Positions 1-5,726 of a stretch of DNA of 11,476 nucleotides are shown here, in pieces; within the stretch, counting starts at the first letter, position 1, and each line of letters opens with the position of its first letter. The stretch covers positions 1 through 11,476 of the forward strand of contig CALKUJ010000373.1 of assembly GCA_937996825.1 (NCBI GenBank). Reading direction: 5' to 3'. Origin of the DNA: an uncultured Polynucleobacter sp. (GTDB lineage: Bacteria > Pseudomonadota > Gammaproteobacteria > Burkholderiales > Burkholderiaceae). The notes beneath the pieces are model-generated. The model saw only the letters and a list, made by a program, of their open reading frames with translations. It searched no databases and had not been told where the DNA came from. The translations under genes and the position numbers were made by a program.

Positions 1-695
1 TCAGCATTAAAGATGCGAGCGGCATTGCGCTCACTAGCAGCAACGGGTCCGGTGTGATCTAAGAGCTGACCTAATTCATCAACTGCGTTACATACGTCAG
101 CACGCAACATGTTCTCACCAAAGAATTGATGGAACATTTGTCCTACCGGGCTTTTCAAGAAAGCCACGCCACCTGAGTGACCTGGGCAATGCCATGAGTA
201 AGAACCATCAGACGCATAGTGCGTCAATGCTTTAAAGAATGGTGGCGCTAATGAATCCAAGTAAACCTTGGCTTCACGAATGATGTGGCGCGCAACGAAT
301 TCTGGGGTGTCTTCATTCATATGAATAAAGCCATGTAACTCACGCAATACATCATTAGGAATGTGTCTTGAAGTTCTGGTTTCGCCGTACAAGAAAATTG
401 GAATTTCCTCGTTGCGCTTGCGAACTTCCATCACAAACGCACGCAAACTCTCGAGGGCTAAATCAATCTCAGCAGCTGAACCTGCGCCAAACTCTTCATC
501 ATCAATTGACAGAATGAAACAAGACGCTCTAGCAGCCTGTTGAGCAAATGAAGTCAAATCTCCATAACTGGTCAAACCAAGAACTTCCATGCCCTCAGTT
601 TCGATGGCAAGTGCCAATGCACGAGCACCCGAACCTGAAATATTTTCAGTACGGAAATCCTCATCAATGATGACCACAGGAAAACGAAACTTCAT
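1..695 (-). CDS. Orn/Lys/Arg decarboxylase family protein, N-terminal part (cut by window edge)
   Basis: About 231 codons are visible from ATG at 695-693; the gene runs off the left edge. The visible part covers an N-terminal wing or receiver-like domain (residues about 1-125) and the beginning of the PLP-dependent aminotransferase-fold domain. The recognisable stretch is SYSWHCPGHSGG, followed by a KSPVG segment, FGENMLRADV, DELGQLLDHTGP and AARIF. This is the family signature preceding the PLP region of bacterial lysine, arginine and ornithine decarboxylases. The PLP lysine lies beyond the edge, so substrate cannot be assigned; arginine or lysine are both possible. The start is supported by AGGGAG about 6 bases upstream. 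The product would act in the cytoplasm in polyamine synthesis or acid resistance. It follows dcd on the same strand but has its own 234-base leader region with an intervening terminator, so it is probably a separate transcription unit. Confidence 0.9.
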   Translation of the reverse strand, partial: MKFRFPVVIIDEDFRTENISGSGARALALAIETEGMEVLGLTSYGDLTSFAQQAARASCFILSIDDEEFGAGSAAEIDLALESLRAFVMEVRKRNEEIPIFLYGETRTSRHIPNDVLRELHGFIHMNEDTPEFVARHIIREAKVYLDSLAPPFFKALTHYASDGSYSWHCPGHSGGVAFLKSPVGQMFHQFFGENMLRADVCNAVDELGQLLDHTGPVAASERNAARIFNA

Positions 696-713
696 AGCAA
701 CTCCCTACCAAGC

Positions 714-740
714 AACCCCTATTAAATAAGGGGGTTTTTT
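714..740 (+). other. hairpin with T-tract in the leader of the decarboxylase gene, wrong-way terminator shape
   Basis: AACCCC (714-719) can pair with GGGGTT (731-736) across an A/T-rich loop, and TTTTTT follows on the plus strand at 735-740. This looks like an intrinsic terminator for plus-strand transcription, but I see no plus-strand gene to its left. On the minus strand it falls in the leader of the decarboxylase gene, about 20 bases before its start, between a possible -10 (TATAGT, 758-753) and the ribosome binding site. It could stabilise the leader or block antisense transcription; neither is shown. Confidence 0.4.
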
Positions 741-854
741 CTTAAAAACGTGACTATATCGATAAAACCAATATTTCGCTGAATTTATTTCAACAAAATT
801 AAGCGCCAGTAGGCCAGTTTAGCCATCTAAGCCTTGGATGAACAGGAAAATCCA

Positions 855-881
855 TCAAAAAAGCACCTATTTAGGTGCTTT
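855..881 (-). terminator. rho-independent terminator after dcd
   Basis: On the minus strand AAGCACC (880-874) pairs with GGTGCTT (867-861) around a short A/T loop, and the 3' arm runs into a T-tract (TTTTTTGATGG). It lies about 50 bases past the dcd stop and is correctly placed to end dcd transcription before the decarboxylase gene. Confidence 0.8.
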
Positions 882-895
882 GAGTGCTACTCATA

Positions 896-933
896 CTAAA
901 TAAGCCTCTGAAGGCTTTTAATGGCTTATTTAG
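896..933. repeat. 11-bp perfect inverted repeat enclosing the dcd stop codon
   Basis: CTAAATAAGCC at 896-906 is the exact reverse complement of GGCTTATTTAG at 923-933. The dcd stop codon (932-930) lies inside the arm. A competing smaller hairpin, AGCCT (903-907) with AGGCT (912-916), uses part of the same arm. No T-tract follows on the minus strand, so it is not itself a terminator; the terminator proper is the next hairpin at 855-881. Confidence 0.7.
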
Positions 934-1499
934 GTTTTTGGCAAGGTAACGCCTACTTGACCTTGGTATTTGCCACCACGGTCTTTATAAGACACCTCAC
1001 AAATCTCGTCGCTTTCAAAGAACAAGACCTGAGCACATCCTTCCCCTGCATAAATCTTGGCCGGCAATGGAGTTGTGTTTGAGAACTCCAATGTCACATA
1101 ACCCTCCCACTCTGGCTCAAATGGAGTGACGTTCACGATGATGCCGCAACGTGCATAAGTGCTCTTACCCAAACAGACAGTCAAGACACTTCTTGGAATC
1201 TTGAAATATTCAACTGTGCGAGCCAAGGCAAATGAGTTCGGAGGGATGATACAAACGTCACCCTTGAAATCAACAAAGGATTTATCGTCAAAATTCTTTG
1301 GATCAACTATGGTGCTATTGATATTGGTGAAAATCTTGAATTCGTTTGCGCAACGAATGTCATAGCCATAACTTGATGTGCCATAACTCACGATTTTTTG
1401 CCCCTCAGGAGACTGGCGAACTTGGCCTGGCTCGAATGGGGAAATCATATCGTGCTCTTCGCACATGCGGCGGATCCAGCGGTCAGATTTAATAGTCAT
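930..1499 (-). CDS. dcd: dCTP deaminase
   Basis: The 189-residue product has the usual full length for bacterial dCTP deaminase, which converts dCTP to dUTP in the cytoplasm and so feeds dTMP synthesis. Family landmarks are the N-terminal D-x-W-I region, SYGYDIR (residues 43-49), GKSTYARCGI (111-120), and the TPFEPEWEGYVTLEFSN block. By analogy with the E. coli enzyme, Ser113, Arg117 and the catalytic Glu138 are all present. The C-terminal GKYQGQVGVTLPKT is the nucleotide-closing tail. The start is the ATG at 1499-1497; only a weak AGAG-like ribosome site precedes it. It is separated from the DsrE-like gene upstream by 98 bases with no clear terminator, and is followed by a strong terminator, so it is probably monocistronic or the last gene of its unit. 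It has no functional link to the formate dehydrogenase genes. Confidence 0.97.
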   Translation of the reverse strand: MTIKSDRWIRRMCEEHDMISPFEPGQVRQSPEGQKIVSYGTSSYGYDIRCANEFKIFTNINSTIVDPKNFDDKSFVDFKGDVCIIPPNSFALARTVEYFKIPRSVLTVCLGKSTYARCGIIVNVTPFEPEWEGYVTLEFSNTTPLPAKIYAGEGCAQVLFFESDEICEVSYKDRGGKYQGQVGVTLPKT

Positions 1500-1597
1500 A
1501 AGCTCTATTTTGACATATCTGGGTGAGCTTGCTTTATTTCACAAACCCCAAGCACTTATGTCACATGTTCTTAATTGAACAACCTCTCAAAAAAAAT
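1500..1597. other. intergenic region between the DsrE-like gene and dcd
   Basis: This stretch should hold the dcd promoter, but no convincing -35/-10 pair stands out. A weak hairpin TGTTC/GAACA with an AATTAA loop is present around 1566-1581. A run of eight T's on the minus strand follows the upstream stop without a clear G/C stem before it, so I do not call a terminator. Confidence 0.4.
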
Positions 1598-1972
1598 TTA
1601 ATAAGTCAGAACGGTGGTGTTTGGGTCTGTGGCTAGGTCAATCATCGTGACCATGCCGATCACCTCAGCCGTCCCTTCAAACAAGTCTGTGATCTGTAAT
1701 TGTCTTTCTCTAAGAGCTGTACTACACACCTTGATTTTCACGCCAGTGCGAATCGCATCTTCGACGAATGCAGATAAAGGTCGCATCGATGGAGCAAGAA
1801 TTTGCTGATTCTTGGGGTTATCTTTGATGAATAAATCCACGCTAGAACCAATCACATGAATTTCAACATCCATATTCATTGCTGCAGCAGTGGTTGCCAT
1901 CAATAATGGCGTTACTGCAAGATTTGGCTGTTCAGGGCTGGTACGCCAAAGCTGCAGAATCAATCGCTTCAA
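1598..1972 (-). CDS. DsrE-like small protein encoded with mobA and fdhD
   Basis: This is a 124-residue soluble protein with alternating beta-alpha character and the feel of the DsrE/DsrF/YchN fold: a beta strand MKRLILQLW, a helix over 20-34, a strand DVEIHVIGS (35-43), a short helix, a strand VKIKVCS (78-84) and a C-terminal strand EVIGMVTMIDLA. Cys83 at the end of a strand sits where DsrE-type proteins carry a reactive or sulfur-carrying cysteine. The start must be TTG at 1972-1970: it lies 3 bases after the mobA stop and has AGGG at 1983-1980, 7 bases upstream; the first in-frame ATG would delete the first strand. The position after fdhD and mobA suggests a role in sulfur handling for the molybdenum cofactor, but this is inference; a general persulfide carrier or redox role is equally possible. 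Confidence 0.8.
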   Translation of the reverse strand: MKRLILQLWRTSPEQPNLAVTPLLMATTAAAMNMDVEIHVIGSSVDLFIKDNPKNQQILAPSMRPLSAFVEDAIRTGVKIKVCSTALRERQLQITDLFEGTAEVIGMVTMIDLATDPNTTVLTY

Positions 1973-1975
1973 GAC

Positions 1976-2572
1976 TTAACCCTGGAGTGCTCGGAGCTCT
2001 TCTACGGTATTCACATTTGCAAAAGCAGCAACATCTTCGAATACGACATAGTTTGTTTTCATGGCCTCGAACCATTTGTCTATTTTGCGACCGCCGCCAG
2101 ATAAAAATGGTAACAAGGTATCCGTGACAGAAGATTTCATCAAAGCAAATACTGGATGCGTTCTTAGTTCACCGTTTTCCATGGTGGCTGCATAAGCCAC
2201 ATCTAAATCCTGCAAGATCAAAATTTCTGAAAGTTTCTCAACCAAATCCATTGGAAATCTTGGTGAATCACATGGCACCGTCACCAAATAAGGATGTTCA
2301 CAGTTCTCCAAGCCAGCCTGAAAACCCGCCAAAGGACCCGCAAAATCACCAATCACATCAGGTAAAACTGAAACACCCAAAGATTCATAAGCTGCTAAAT
2401 TTCGATTTGCATTAATTTTGACAATATCTACCTGAGGCTCTAAACGCATGATCGTATGCATGGCCATAGGTGCACCCTTGAATAACTGCAAGCCCTTATC
2501 AGTGCCGCCCATTCGACGACCTTGGCCGCCAGAAAGCACCAAGCCTGAAATCACATCACGCGGTATGAACAT
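1976..2572 (-). CDS. mobA: molybdenum cofactor guanylyltransferase MobA
   Basis: The 198-residue product matches MobA, which transfers GMP from GTP to Mo-molybdopterin and makes the guanine dinucleotide form used by DMSO-reductase-family enzymes such as formate dehydrogenase. The nucleotide-binding signature L-V-L-S-G-G-Q-G-R-R-M-G-G-T-D-K is at residues 11-26. The metal-binding Asp102 lies in VPCDSPRFP (98-107), HPVFAL (139-144) is the substrate-side loop, and FANVNTVEEL near the C-terminus is the usual family ending. Length is normal for MobA (about 190-200). The ATG start at 2572-2570 lies inside the end of fdhD (17-base overlap), so translation is probably coupled. It is followed after 3 bases by the DsrE-like gene. 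Being next to fdhD, it supplies bis-MGD to the formate dehydrogenase encoded upstream. Confidence 0.95.
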   Translation of the reverse strand: MFIPRDVISGLVLSGGQGRRMGGTDKGLQLFKGAPMAMHTIMRLEPQVDIVKINANRNLAAYESLGVSVLPDVIGDFAGPLAGFQAGLENCEHPYLVTVPCDSPRFPMDLVEKLSEILILQDLDVAYAATMENGELRTHPVFALMKSSVTDTLLPFLSGGGRKIDKWFEAMKTNYVVFEDVAAFANVNTVEELRALQG

Positions 2573-3389
2573 TTACTTCCTTTGTATTTACTCGATTAAC
2601 GCCACTGTATATTAAATAATGCTGACCACTGCAGCGCCCGAATAGAGTCATATTGACCTTGTTGGCCATTTCCAAACCCATCGCAGTAACGCCAGAGCGA
2701 GACAATAAAAATGGTATGCCCATTTGAGCGCCCTTGATCACCATCTCGGAGGTTAATCTGCCTGTTGTATAAAAAATCAAATCTTCGCCAGGCTGCTCAT
2801 CAAGCCACATCAAACCTGCGATTGAATCAACGGCATTATGACGACCCACGTCTTCAATGAAATGCAATAACTCAACGCTTTGACCATTGTTTTTAAAAAC
2901 AGCACAGGCATGCACGGAGCCTGCTTGTTTGTAGATCGAAGATCTGGTTCTGATGTGATCGACAATTTCATAGATTGCTGGCTTTGTTATTTCTGCTTTA
3001 TCCGATAACTGAATGGAATCGATGTCATCCATGATTCCACCAAAAATGGTTCCTTGACCACAACCAGTTGTGACAACTCGACGACTGGTTTTCTCCTCAA
3101 TATCGACAGTATTACCCTTGGTTGTCACAGCAGCAGACTCTGTGTCCCAATCAACCTGAATACTGTCTATGTAATCAATAGACGGCACCAAACGTTGATT
3201 GCGCAAATATCCCAAGATCAATGCCTCAGGAGCACCACCAAGGGTCATAAGCGTGACCAATTCTTTTTTATCAAGATAAATAGTAAGCGGTCGCTCACCA
3301 GGAACATGAATAAGCTTCTCACGACCTTGCTCATCGACCACTTTGACTTCATGGATCAATGGTGCAACGGCTTTAGATAGTTTAACCAC
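2556..3389 (-). CDS. fdhD: formate dehydrogenase accessory sulfurtransferase FdhD
   Basis: The 277-residue product is a full-length FdhD, the cytoplasmic factor that passes sulfur (from IscS in E. coli) onto the molybdenum of bis-MGD, a ligand needed for formate dehydrogenase activity. Family marks are RPLTIYLD (33-40), an LGYL segment, GCGQGTIFGG (109-118), GSVHACAVF (157-165), HFIEDVGRHNAVDSI (176-190), TGRLTSEMV (209-217) and the SRSGVTAMGLEMA block (230-242). The cysteine loop reads C110-G-Q-G, so the second cysteine of the E. coli CxxC loop is missing. The start is GTG at 3389-3387 with only a poor ribosome site. An intrinsic terminator ends about 10 bases upstream of it. The gene overlaps mobA by 17 bases. 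Confidence 0.95.
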   Translation of the reverse strand: MVKLSKAVAPLIHEVKVVDEQGREKLIHVPGERPLTIYLDKKELVTLMTLGGAPEALILGYLRNQRLVPSIDYIDSIQVDWDTESAAVTTKGNTVDIEEKTSRRVVTTGCGQGTIFGGIMDDIDSIQLSDKAEITKPAIYEIVDHIRTRSSIYKQAGSVHACAVFKNNGQSVELLHFIEDVGRHNAVDSIAGLMWLDEQPGEDLIFYTTGRLTSEMVIKGAQMGIPFLLSRSGVTAMGLEMANKVNMTLFGRCSGQHYLIYSGVNRVNTKEVNVHTA

Positions 3390-3399
3390 GTGAGTTCTT

Positions 3400-3440
3400 A
3401 AAAGAAAAATCAGTAACTAAGAAAACTTAGTTACTGATTT
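3400..3440 (-). terminator. 15-bp perfect terminator hairpin directly in front of fdhD
   Basis: AAATCAGTAACTAAG at 3407-3421 is the exact reverse complement of CTTAGTTACTGATTT at 3426-3440, with a 4-base loop. On the minus strand the stem is followed by TTTTTCTTTT (down to 3400), so it is an intrinsic terminator for the formate dehydrogenase operon. A degenerate extra copy of the 5' arm (3443-3456, 12 of 14 identical to 3426-3439) overlaps the upstream gene's stop codon and could pair with the same 3' arm. The fdhD start lies only about 10 bases past the T-tract. Confidence 0.85.
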
Positions 3441-3454
3441 AGTTTAGTGACTGA

Positions 3455-3751
3455 TTACTTTTTAGCCGCTGGTGCTGCTGGTGCTGCGGCTGGAGCTGTT
3501 GCGGCAGCTGGCGCAACAAATGGGCCAGGATTAGTACATGCCCCAGGAGCTGGCGTGCCAGCTTTTCTATACTTATTGGCCACTTCGTTCTGAGATAAGC
3601 AAAGTTGATAGTTAGCAACTCTGTTACCGTGATCTGCTCTAGCTTTGGCCAAATCAGCAGCAGCTGCCTGCTCAGGCGTTGGTGCTGGTAACTTGGCCAA
3701 AACAAAACCAGAGCTTAACAATGTGACTAAAAGTAGTGATAGTTTTTTCAT
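3455..3751 (-). CDS. small secreted Ala/Pro-rich protein, unknown function
   Basis: I do not recognise this family. I choose the ATG at 3751-3749 (98 residues) over an upstream in-frame ATG at 3811, because the shorter form begins with a clean Sec signal peptide, MKKLSLLLVTLLSSGFVLA, with predicted cleavage near residue 19, and has AAGAGA a few bases upstream. The longer form would add 20 residues overlapping the cytochrome b gene. The mature part is about 79 residues: a helical AAAADLAKARADH stretch, two cysteines (in YQLCLSQ and GACTNPG) that could form a disulfide, and a low-complexity Ala/Pro tail ending in KK. The last gene of the formate dehydrogenase operon, it starts 20 bases after the gamma-subunit stop. 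It may be a periplasmic accessory or assembly protein; that is inferred from position only. Confidence 0.75.
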   Translation of the reverse strand: MKKLSLLLVTLLSSGFVLAKLPAPTPEQAAAADLAKARADHGNRVANYQLCLSQNEVANKYRKAGTPAPGACTNPGPFVAPAAATAPAAAPAAPAAKK

Positions 3752-3771
3752 AATCGTCTCTTTTCTTGGAT

Positions 3772-4815
3772 TTATGATTTTATTTTTCCAGACTTCATAT
3801 CGTCGTACCAAAGTTCATGGTGCTCTTTGCCCCAAGCTTCGTCAACGTAACCAGTCTTCATGCCTTGCAACGCACCTTCCATGCCGATAGAACCAACATA
3901 GATATGACCCATTGCCATGACAGTCATGAGGATCGCAGCAACAGCATGAATAATGTGAGCTAACTGCATCGTGCCACGCCAGTATTCAATACCAGGGATT
4001 GGCACAATCATGTCCAATACCCAGCCTGAAGCTGAAACGATCAAACCAAGAACCGTAACACCACCCCAGAACCAAATCTTTTCACCCGCATTGAAGCGAT
4101 GTGATGGGATGTGCTTACCTGACAGTAAACCGCCAAATGAAGCTAACCAAGTCAAATCACCCTTATTCGGAATATTGTCCTTAACATACAAGACGAAGAA
4201 TAAAAGGATGCTGGCTGTGAACAAAGGACCTGTGAAGTTGTGGATATTCTTCATCACTAACAAGAATGCGCCATATGCGGCACCACCCATGATAGGCAAC
4301 AAGAAGAACTTACCCCACAAGATGAAGATACCTGTGATTGCCAAAGCCAAGAAACTGAATGCCATTAACCAGTGAGAGAATCTCTCTAGGCTTGTGAAAC
4401 GCTTCAACAAGCGTCCAGTCTTTGGCTCATGTAGCTTGATTTGGCCTTTGATAACAAATACTGTTGTGATTAAACCAGCCATGATGACCAATAACCAACC
4501 ACCCCAAACAGTGATCACACCGTTACGGATAAGGCGCCATTGTTGGCCAGATTTCTGAATCAGAACACCCATTTCCTTGTTAGGAAAGTTCACTGAGTGA
4601 GCTACATCAGAATTTGCGTTTTTCCAAATAGGCTGATTGCTACCAGGTTTGTTTTCTGCAGCATCTCTTTGGGCTTGAACATCTTTAGTGACTTCCAAGA
4701 TGTTCACAGACTCAACTTGTGGCTTTGCAGCAGGGGCTGCCCCCTGCGCAAATGCTACTGAAGCTGTTACAGAAAGTACAACGCTGGCAAGTAAGTTTCT
4801 TATTGTAATTCTCAT
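3772..4815 (-). CDS. fdhC: formate dehydrogenase gamma subunit, membrane cytochrome b
   Basis: The 347-residue integral membrane subunit should carry two b hemes and pass electrons from the iron-sulfur subunit to quinone. Residues 1-24 form a cleavable signal peptide. A periplasmic segment follows (25-98), then hydrophobic spans near 100-123, 147-170, 193-213, 246-271 and 284-308. Candidate heme ligands are His148 (RFSHW), His192 (NIHNF), His287 or His290 (AHIIHA) and His304 (GHIYVG), matching the spacing logic of FdnI/FdoI. The FNAGEKIWFW stretch is a family mark. It is much longer than E. coli FdnI (about 217) because of the signal peptide, periplasmic segment and one extra span at the N-terminus; long gamma subunits like this are known in Wolinella-type enzymes. 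AGGAGA lies just ahead of the ATG. The gene comes 26 bases after the lipoprotein gene. Confidence 0.93.
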   Translation of the reverse strand: MRITIRNLLASVVLSVTASVAFAQGAAPAAKPQVESVNILEVTKDVQAQRDAAENKPGSNQPIWKNANSDVAHSVNFPNKEMGVLIQKSGQQWRLIRNGVITVWGGWLLVIMAGLITTVFVIKGQIKLHEPKTGRLLKRFTSLERFSHWLMAFSFLALAITGIFILWGKFFLLPIMGGAAYGAFLLVMKNIHNFTGPLFTASILLFFVLYVKDNIPNKGDLTWLASFGGLLSGKHIPSHRFNAGEKIWFWGGVTVLGLIVSASGWVLDMIVPIPGIEYWRGTMQLAHIIHAVAAILMTVMAMGHIYVGSIGMEGALQGMKTGYVDEAWGKEHHELWYDDMKSGKIKS

Positions 4816-4841
4816 ACTGTCTCCTAAATTACTCGAGTAAC

Positions 4842-5075
4842 TTACTTAGCTTTAACGTAGTCGTCTTGACCTTGACTGCGAGTCTTCAGTTGCTTTTCCC
4901 AGCTAACCTGATCACCCGAAGTCCAACCCTTTTCAACATATTTGTTGTCAGCAGCAATATAAGCTTTTTCATCGCCTTTTTTTGCTGCAACCACAGTTTG
5001 AGGCACTTCAGAACATGCCCCAAGTGTGAATGTTGTTGCGATTAAAGCTGCAGTTAAAGAAATTCTTTTAATCAT
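4842..5075 (-). CDS. 77-residue lipoprotein within the formate dehydrogenase operon
   Basis: The product begins with MIKRISLTAALIATTFTLGAC, a textbook lipoprotein signal with lipobox TLGAC and acylated Cys21. The mature protein is only about 57 residues, charged and without further cysteines: repeated Lys/Asp/Tyr patches, a VEKGWTSGDQVSWEKQL centre, and a Lys-rich C-terminus. I do not recognise a named family. Its ATG overlaps the stop of the beta-subunit gene in an ATGA arrangement, so it is translationally coupled and presumably made in step with it. CAGGA lies about 8 bases upstream of the ATG. The likely place of action is the periplasmic face of a membrane, beside the enzyme. A role in holding or assembling the periplasmic alpha-beta unit is plausible but inferred. 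Confidence 0.85.
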   Translation of the reverse strand: MIKRISLTAALIATTFTLGACSEVPQTVVAAKKGDEKAYIAADNKYVEKGWTSGDQVSWEKQLKTRSQGQDDYVKAK

Positions 5076-5701
5076 GATTTTTTTCCTGGAGCTTGTTGTG
5101 GTTTACCGTATGCAGTACCCCAACCGAATACGTTGGCGCCAGCTGCTTTACCATTTGATTGACGCTTAACAACACGATTGCGGAAAATATCTGCAACCAC
5201 ATCGCCATCACCACCAATCAAAGCTTTGGTAGAACACATCTCAGCACAGGCTGGTAACTTGCCTTCAGATAGGCGGTTACGTCCATACTTTTCAAACTCA
5301 GCTTGAGTACCGTTCTTCTCAGGACCACCAGCACAGAATGTGCACTTGTCCATCTTGCCACGTAGGCCAAATGTACCAGCGCTTGGGAACTGTGGCGCGC
5401 CGAATGGGCATGCATATGAACAGTAGCCGCAACCGATACAGATGTCTTTATCGTGAAGCACTACACCTTCATCAGTTCTGTAGAAGCAATCAACTGGACA
5501 TACAGCCATACATGGTGCGTCTGAACAATGCATACATGCCACTGAGATTGATTTTTCAGCGCCAATCACACCGTCGTTAATCGTTACAACACGACGGCGA
5601 TTCACGCCCCAAGGTACCTCATGCTCATTCTTACACGCTGTAACACAACCGTTACACTCAATGCAGCGCTCTGAATCGCAGATAAATTTCATTCTTGCCA
5701 T
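5072..5701 (-). CDS. fdhB: formate dehydrogenase beta subunit, four [4Fe-4S] clusters
   Basis: The 209-residue iron-sulfur subunit transfers electrons from the catalytic subunit to the cytochrome b subunit. Sixteen cysteines fall into four ferredoxin-type groups: C13/16/19/23, C56/59/64/68, C88/91/94/98, and C120/123 with C152/156. These are the ligands for four [4Fe-4S] clusters in the usual interleaved pairing. It has no signal peptide, so it would be exported together with the Tat-dependent alpha subunit. It lacks the C-terminal membrane helix and long tail of E. coli FdnH/FdoH (about 290-300 residues) and ends with a short Lys-rich tail, as in the short FDH3/Wolinella FdhB type. AGGAGA precedes the ATG. 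It follows the alpha gene after 25 bases and overlaps the lipoprotein gene by 4. Confidence 0.95.
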   Translation of the reverse strand: MARMKFICDSERCIECNGCVTACKNEHEVPWGVNRRRVVTINDGVIGAEKSISVACMHCSDAPCMAVCPVDCFYRTDEGVVLHDKDICIGCGYCSYACPFGAPQFPSAGTFGLRGKMDKCTFCAGGPEKNGTQAEFEKYGRNRLSEGKLPACAEMCSTKALIGGDGDVVADIFRNRVVKRQSNGKAAGANVFGWGTAYGKPQQAPGKKS

Positions 5702-5726
5702 TATCGTCTCCTAAATTCCGCCGCTA

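Noticed and set aside
3426..3456. CRISPR or tandem-repeat array near the fdhD leader
   Set aside because: Only two short imperfect copies exist, both explained by the terminator arm and its degenerate duplicate.
3439..3705. Minus-strand open frame of 88 codons overlapping the small secreted-protein gene
   Set aside because: It is out of frame with the signal-peptide protein, and its Gln/Leu-rich composition is the expected by-product of Ala/Pro-rich codons read in another frame.
3752..3811. Upstream ATG extension of the small secreted protein
   Set aside because: It would bury the signal peptide behind 20 charged residues and overlap the gamma-subunit gene; the ATG at 3751 has the better ribosome site.
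5338..5580. Plus-strand open frame of 80 codons opposite the beta-subunit gene
   Set aside because: It lies wholly opposite a strongly conserved four-cluster ferredoxin gene, has no ribosome site and no family resemblance; it is a shadow frame.
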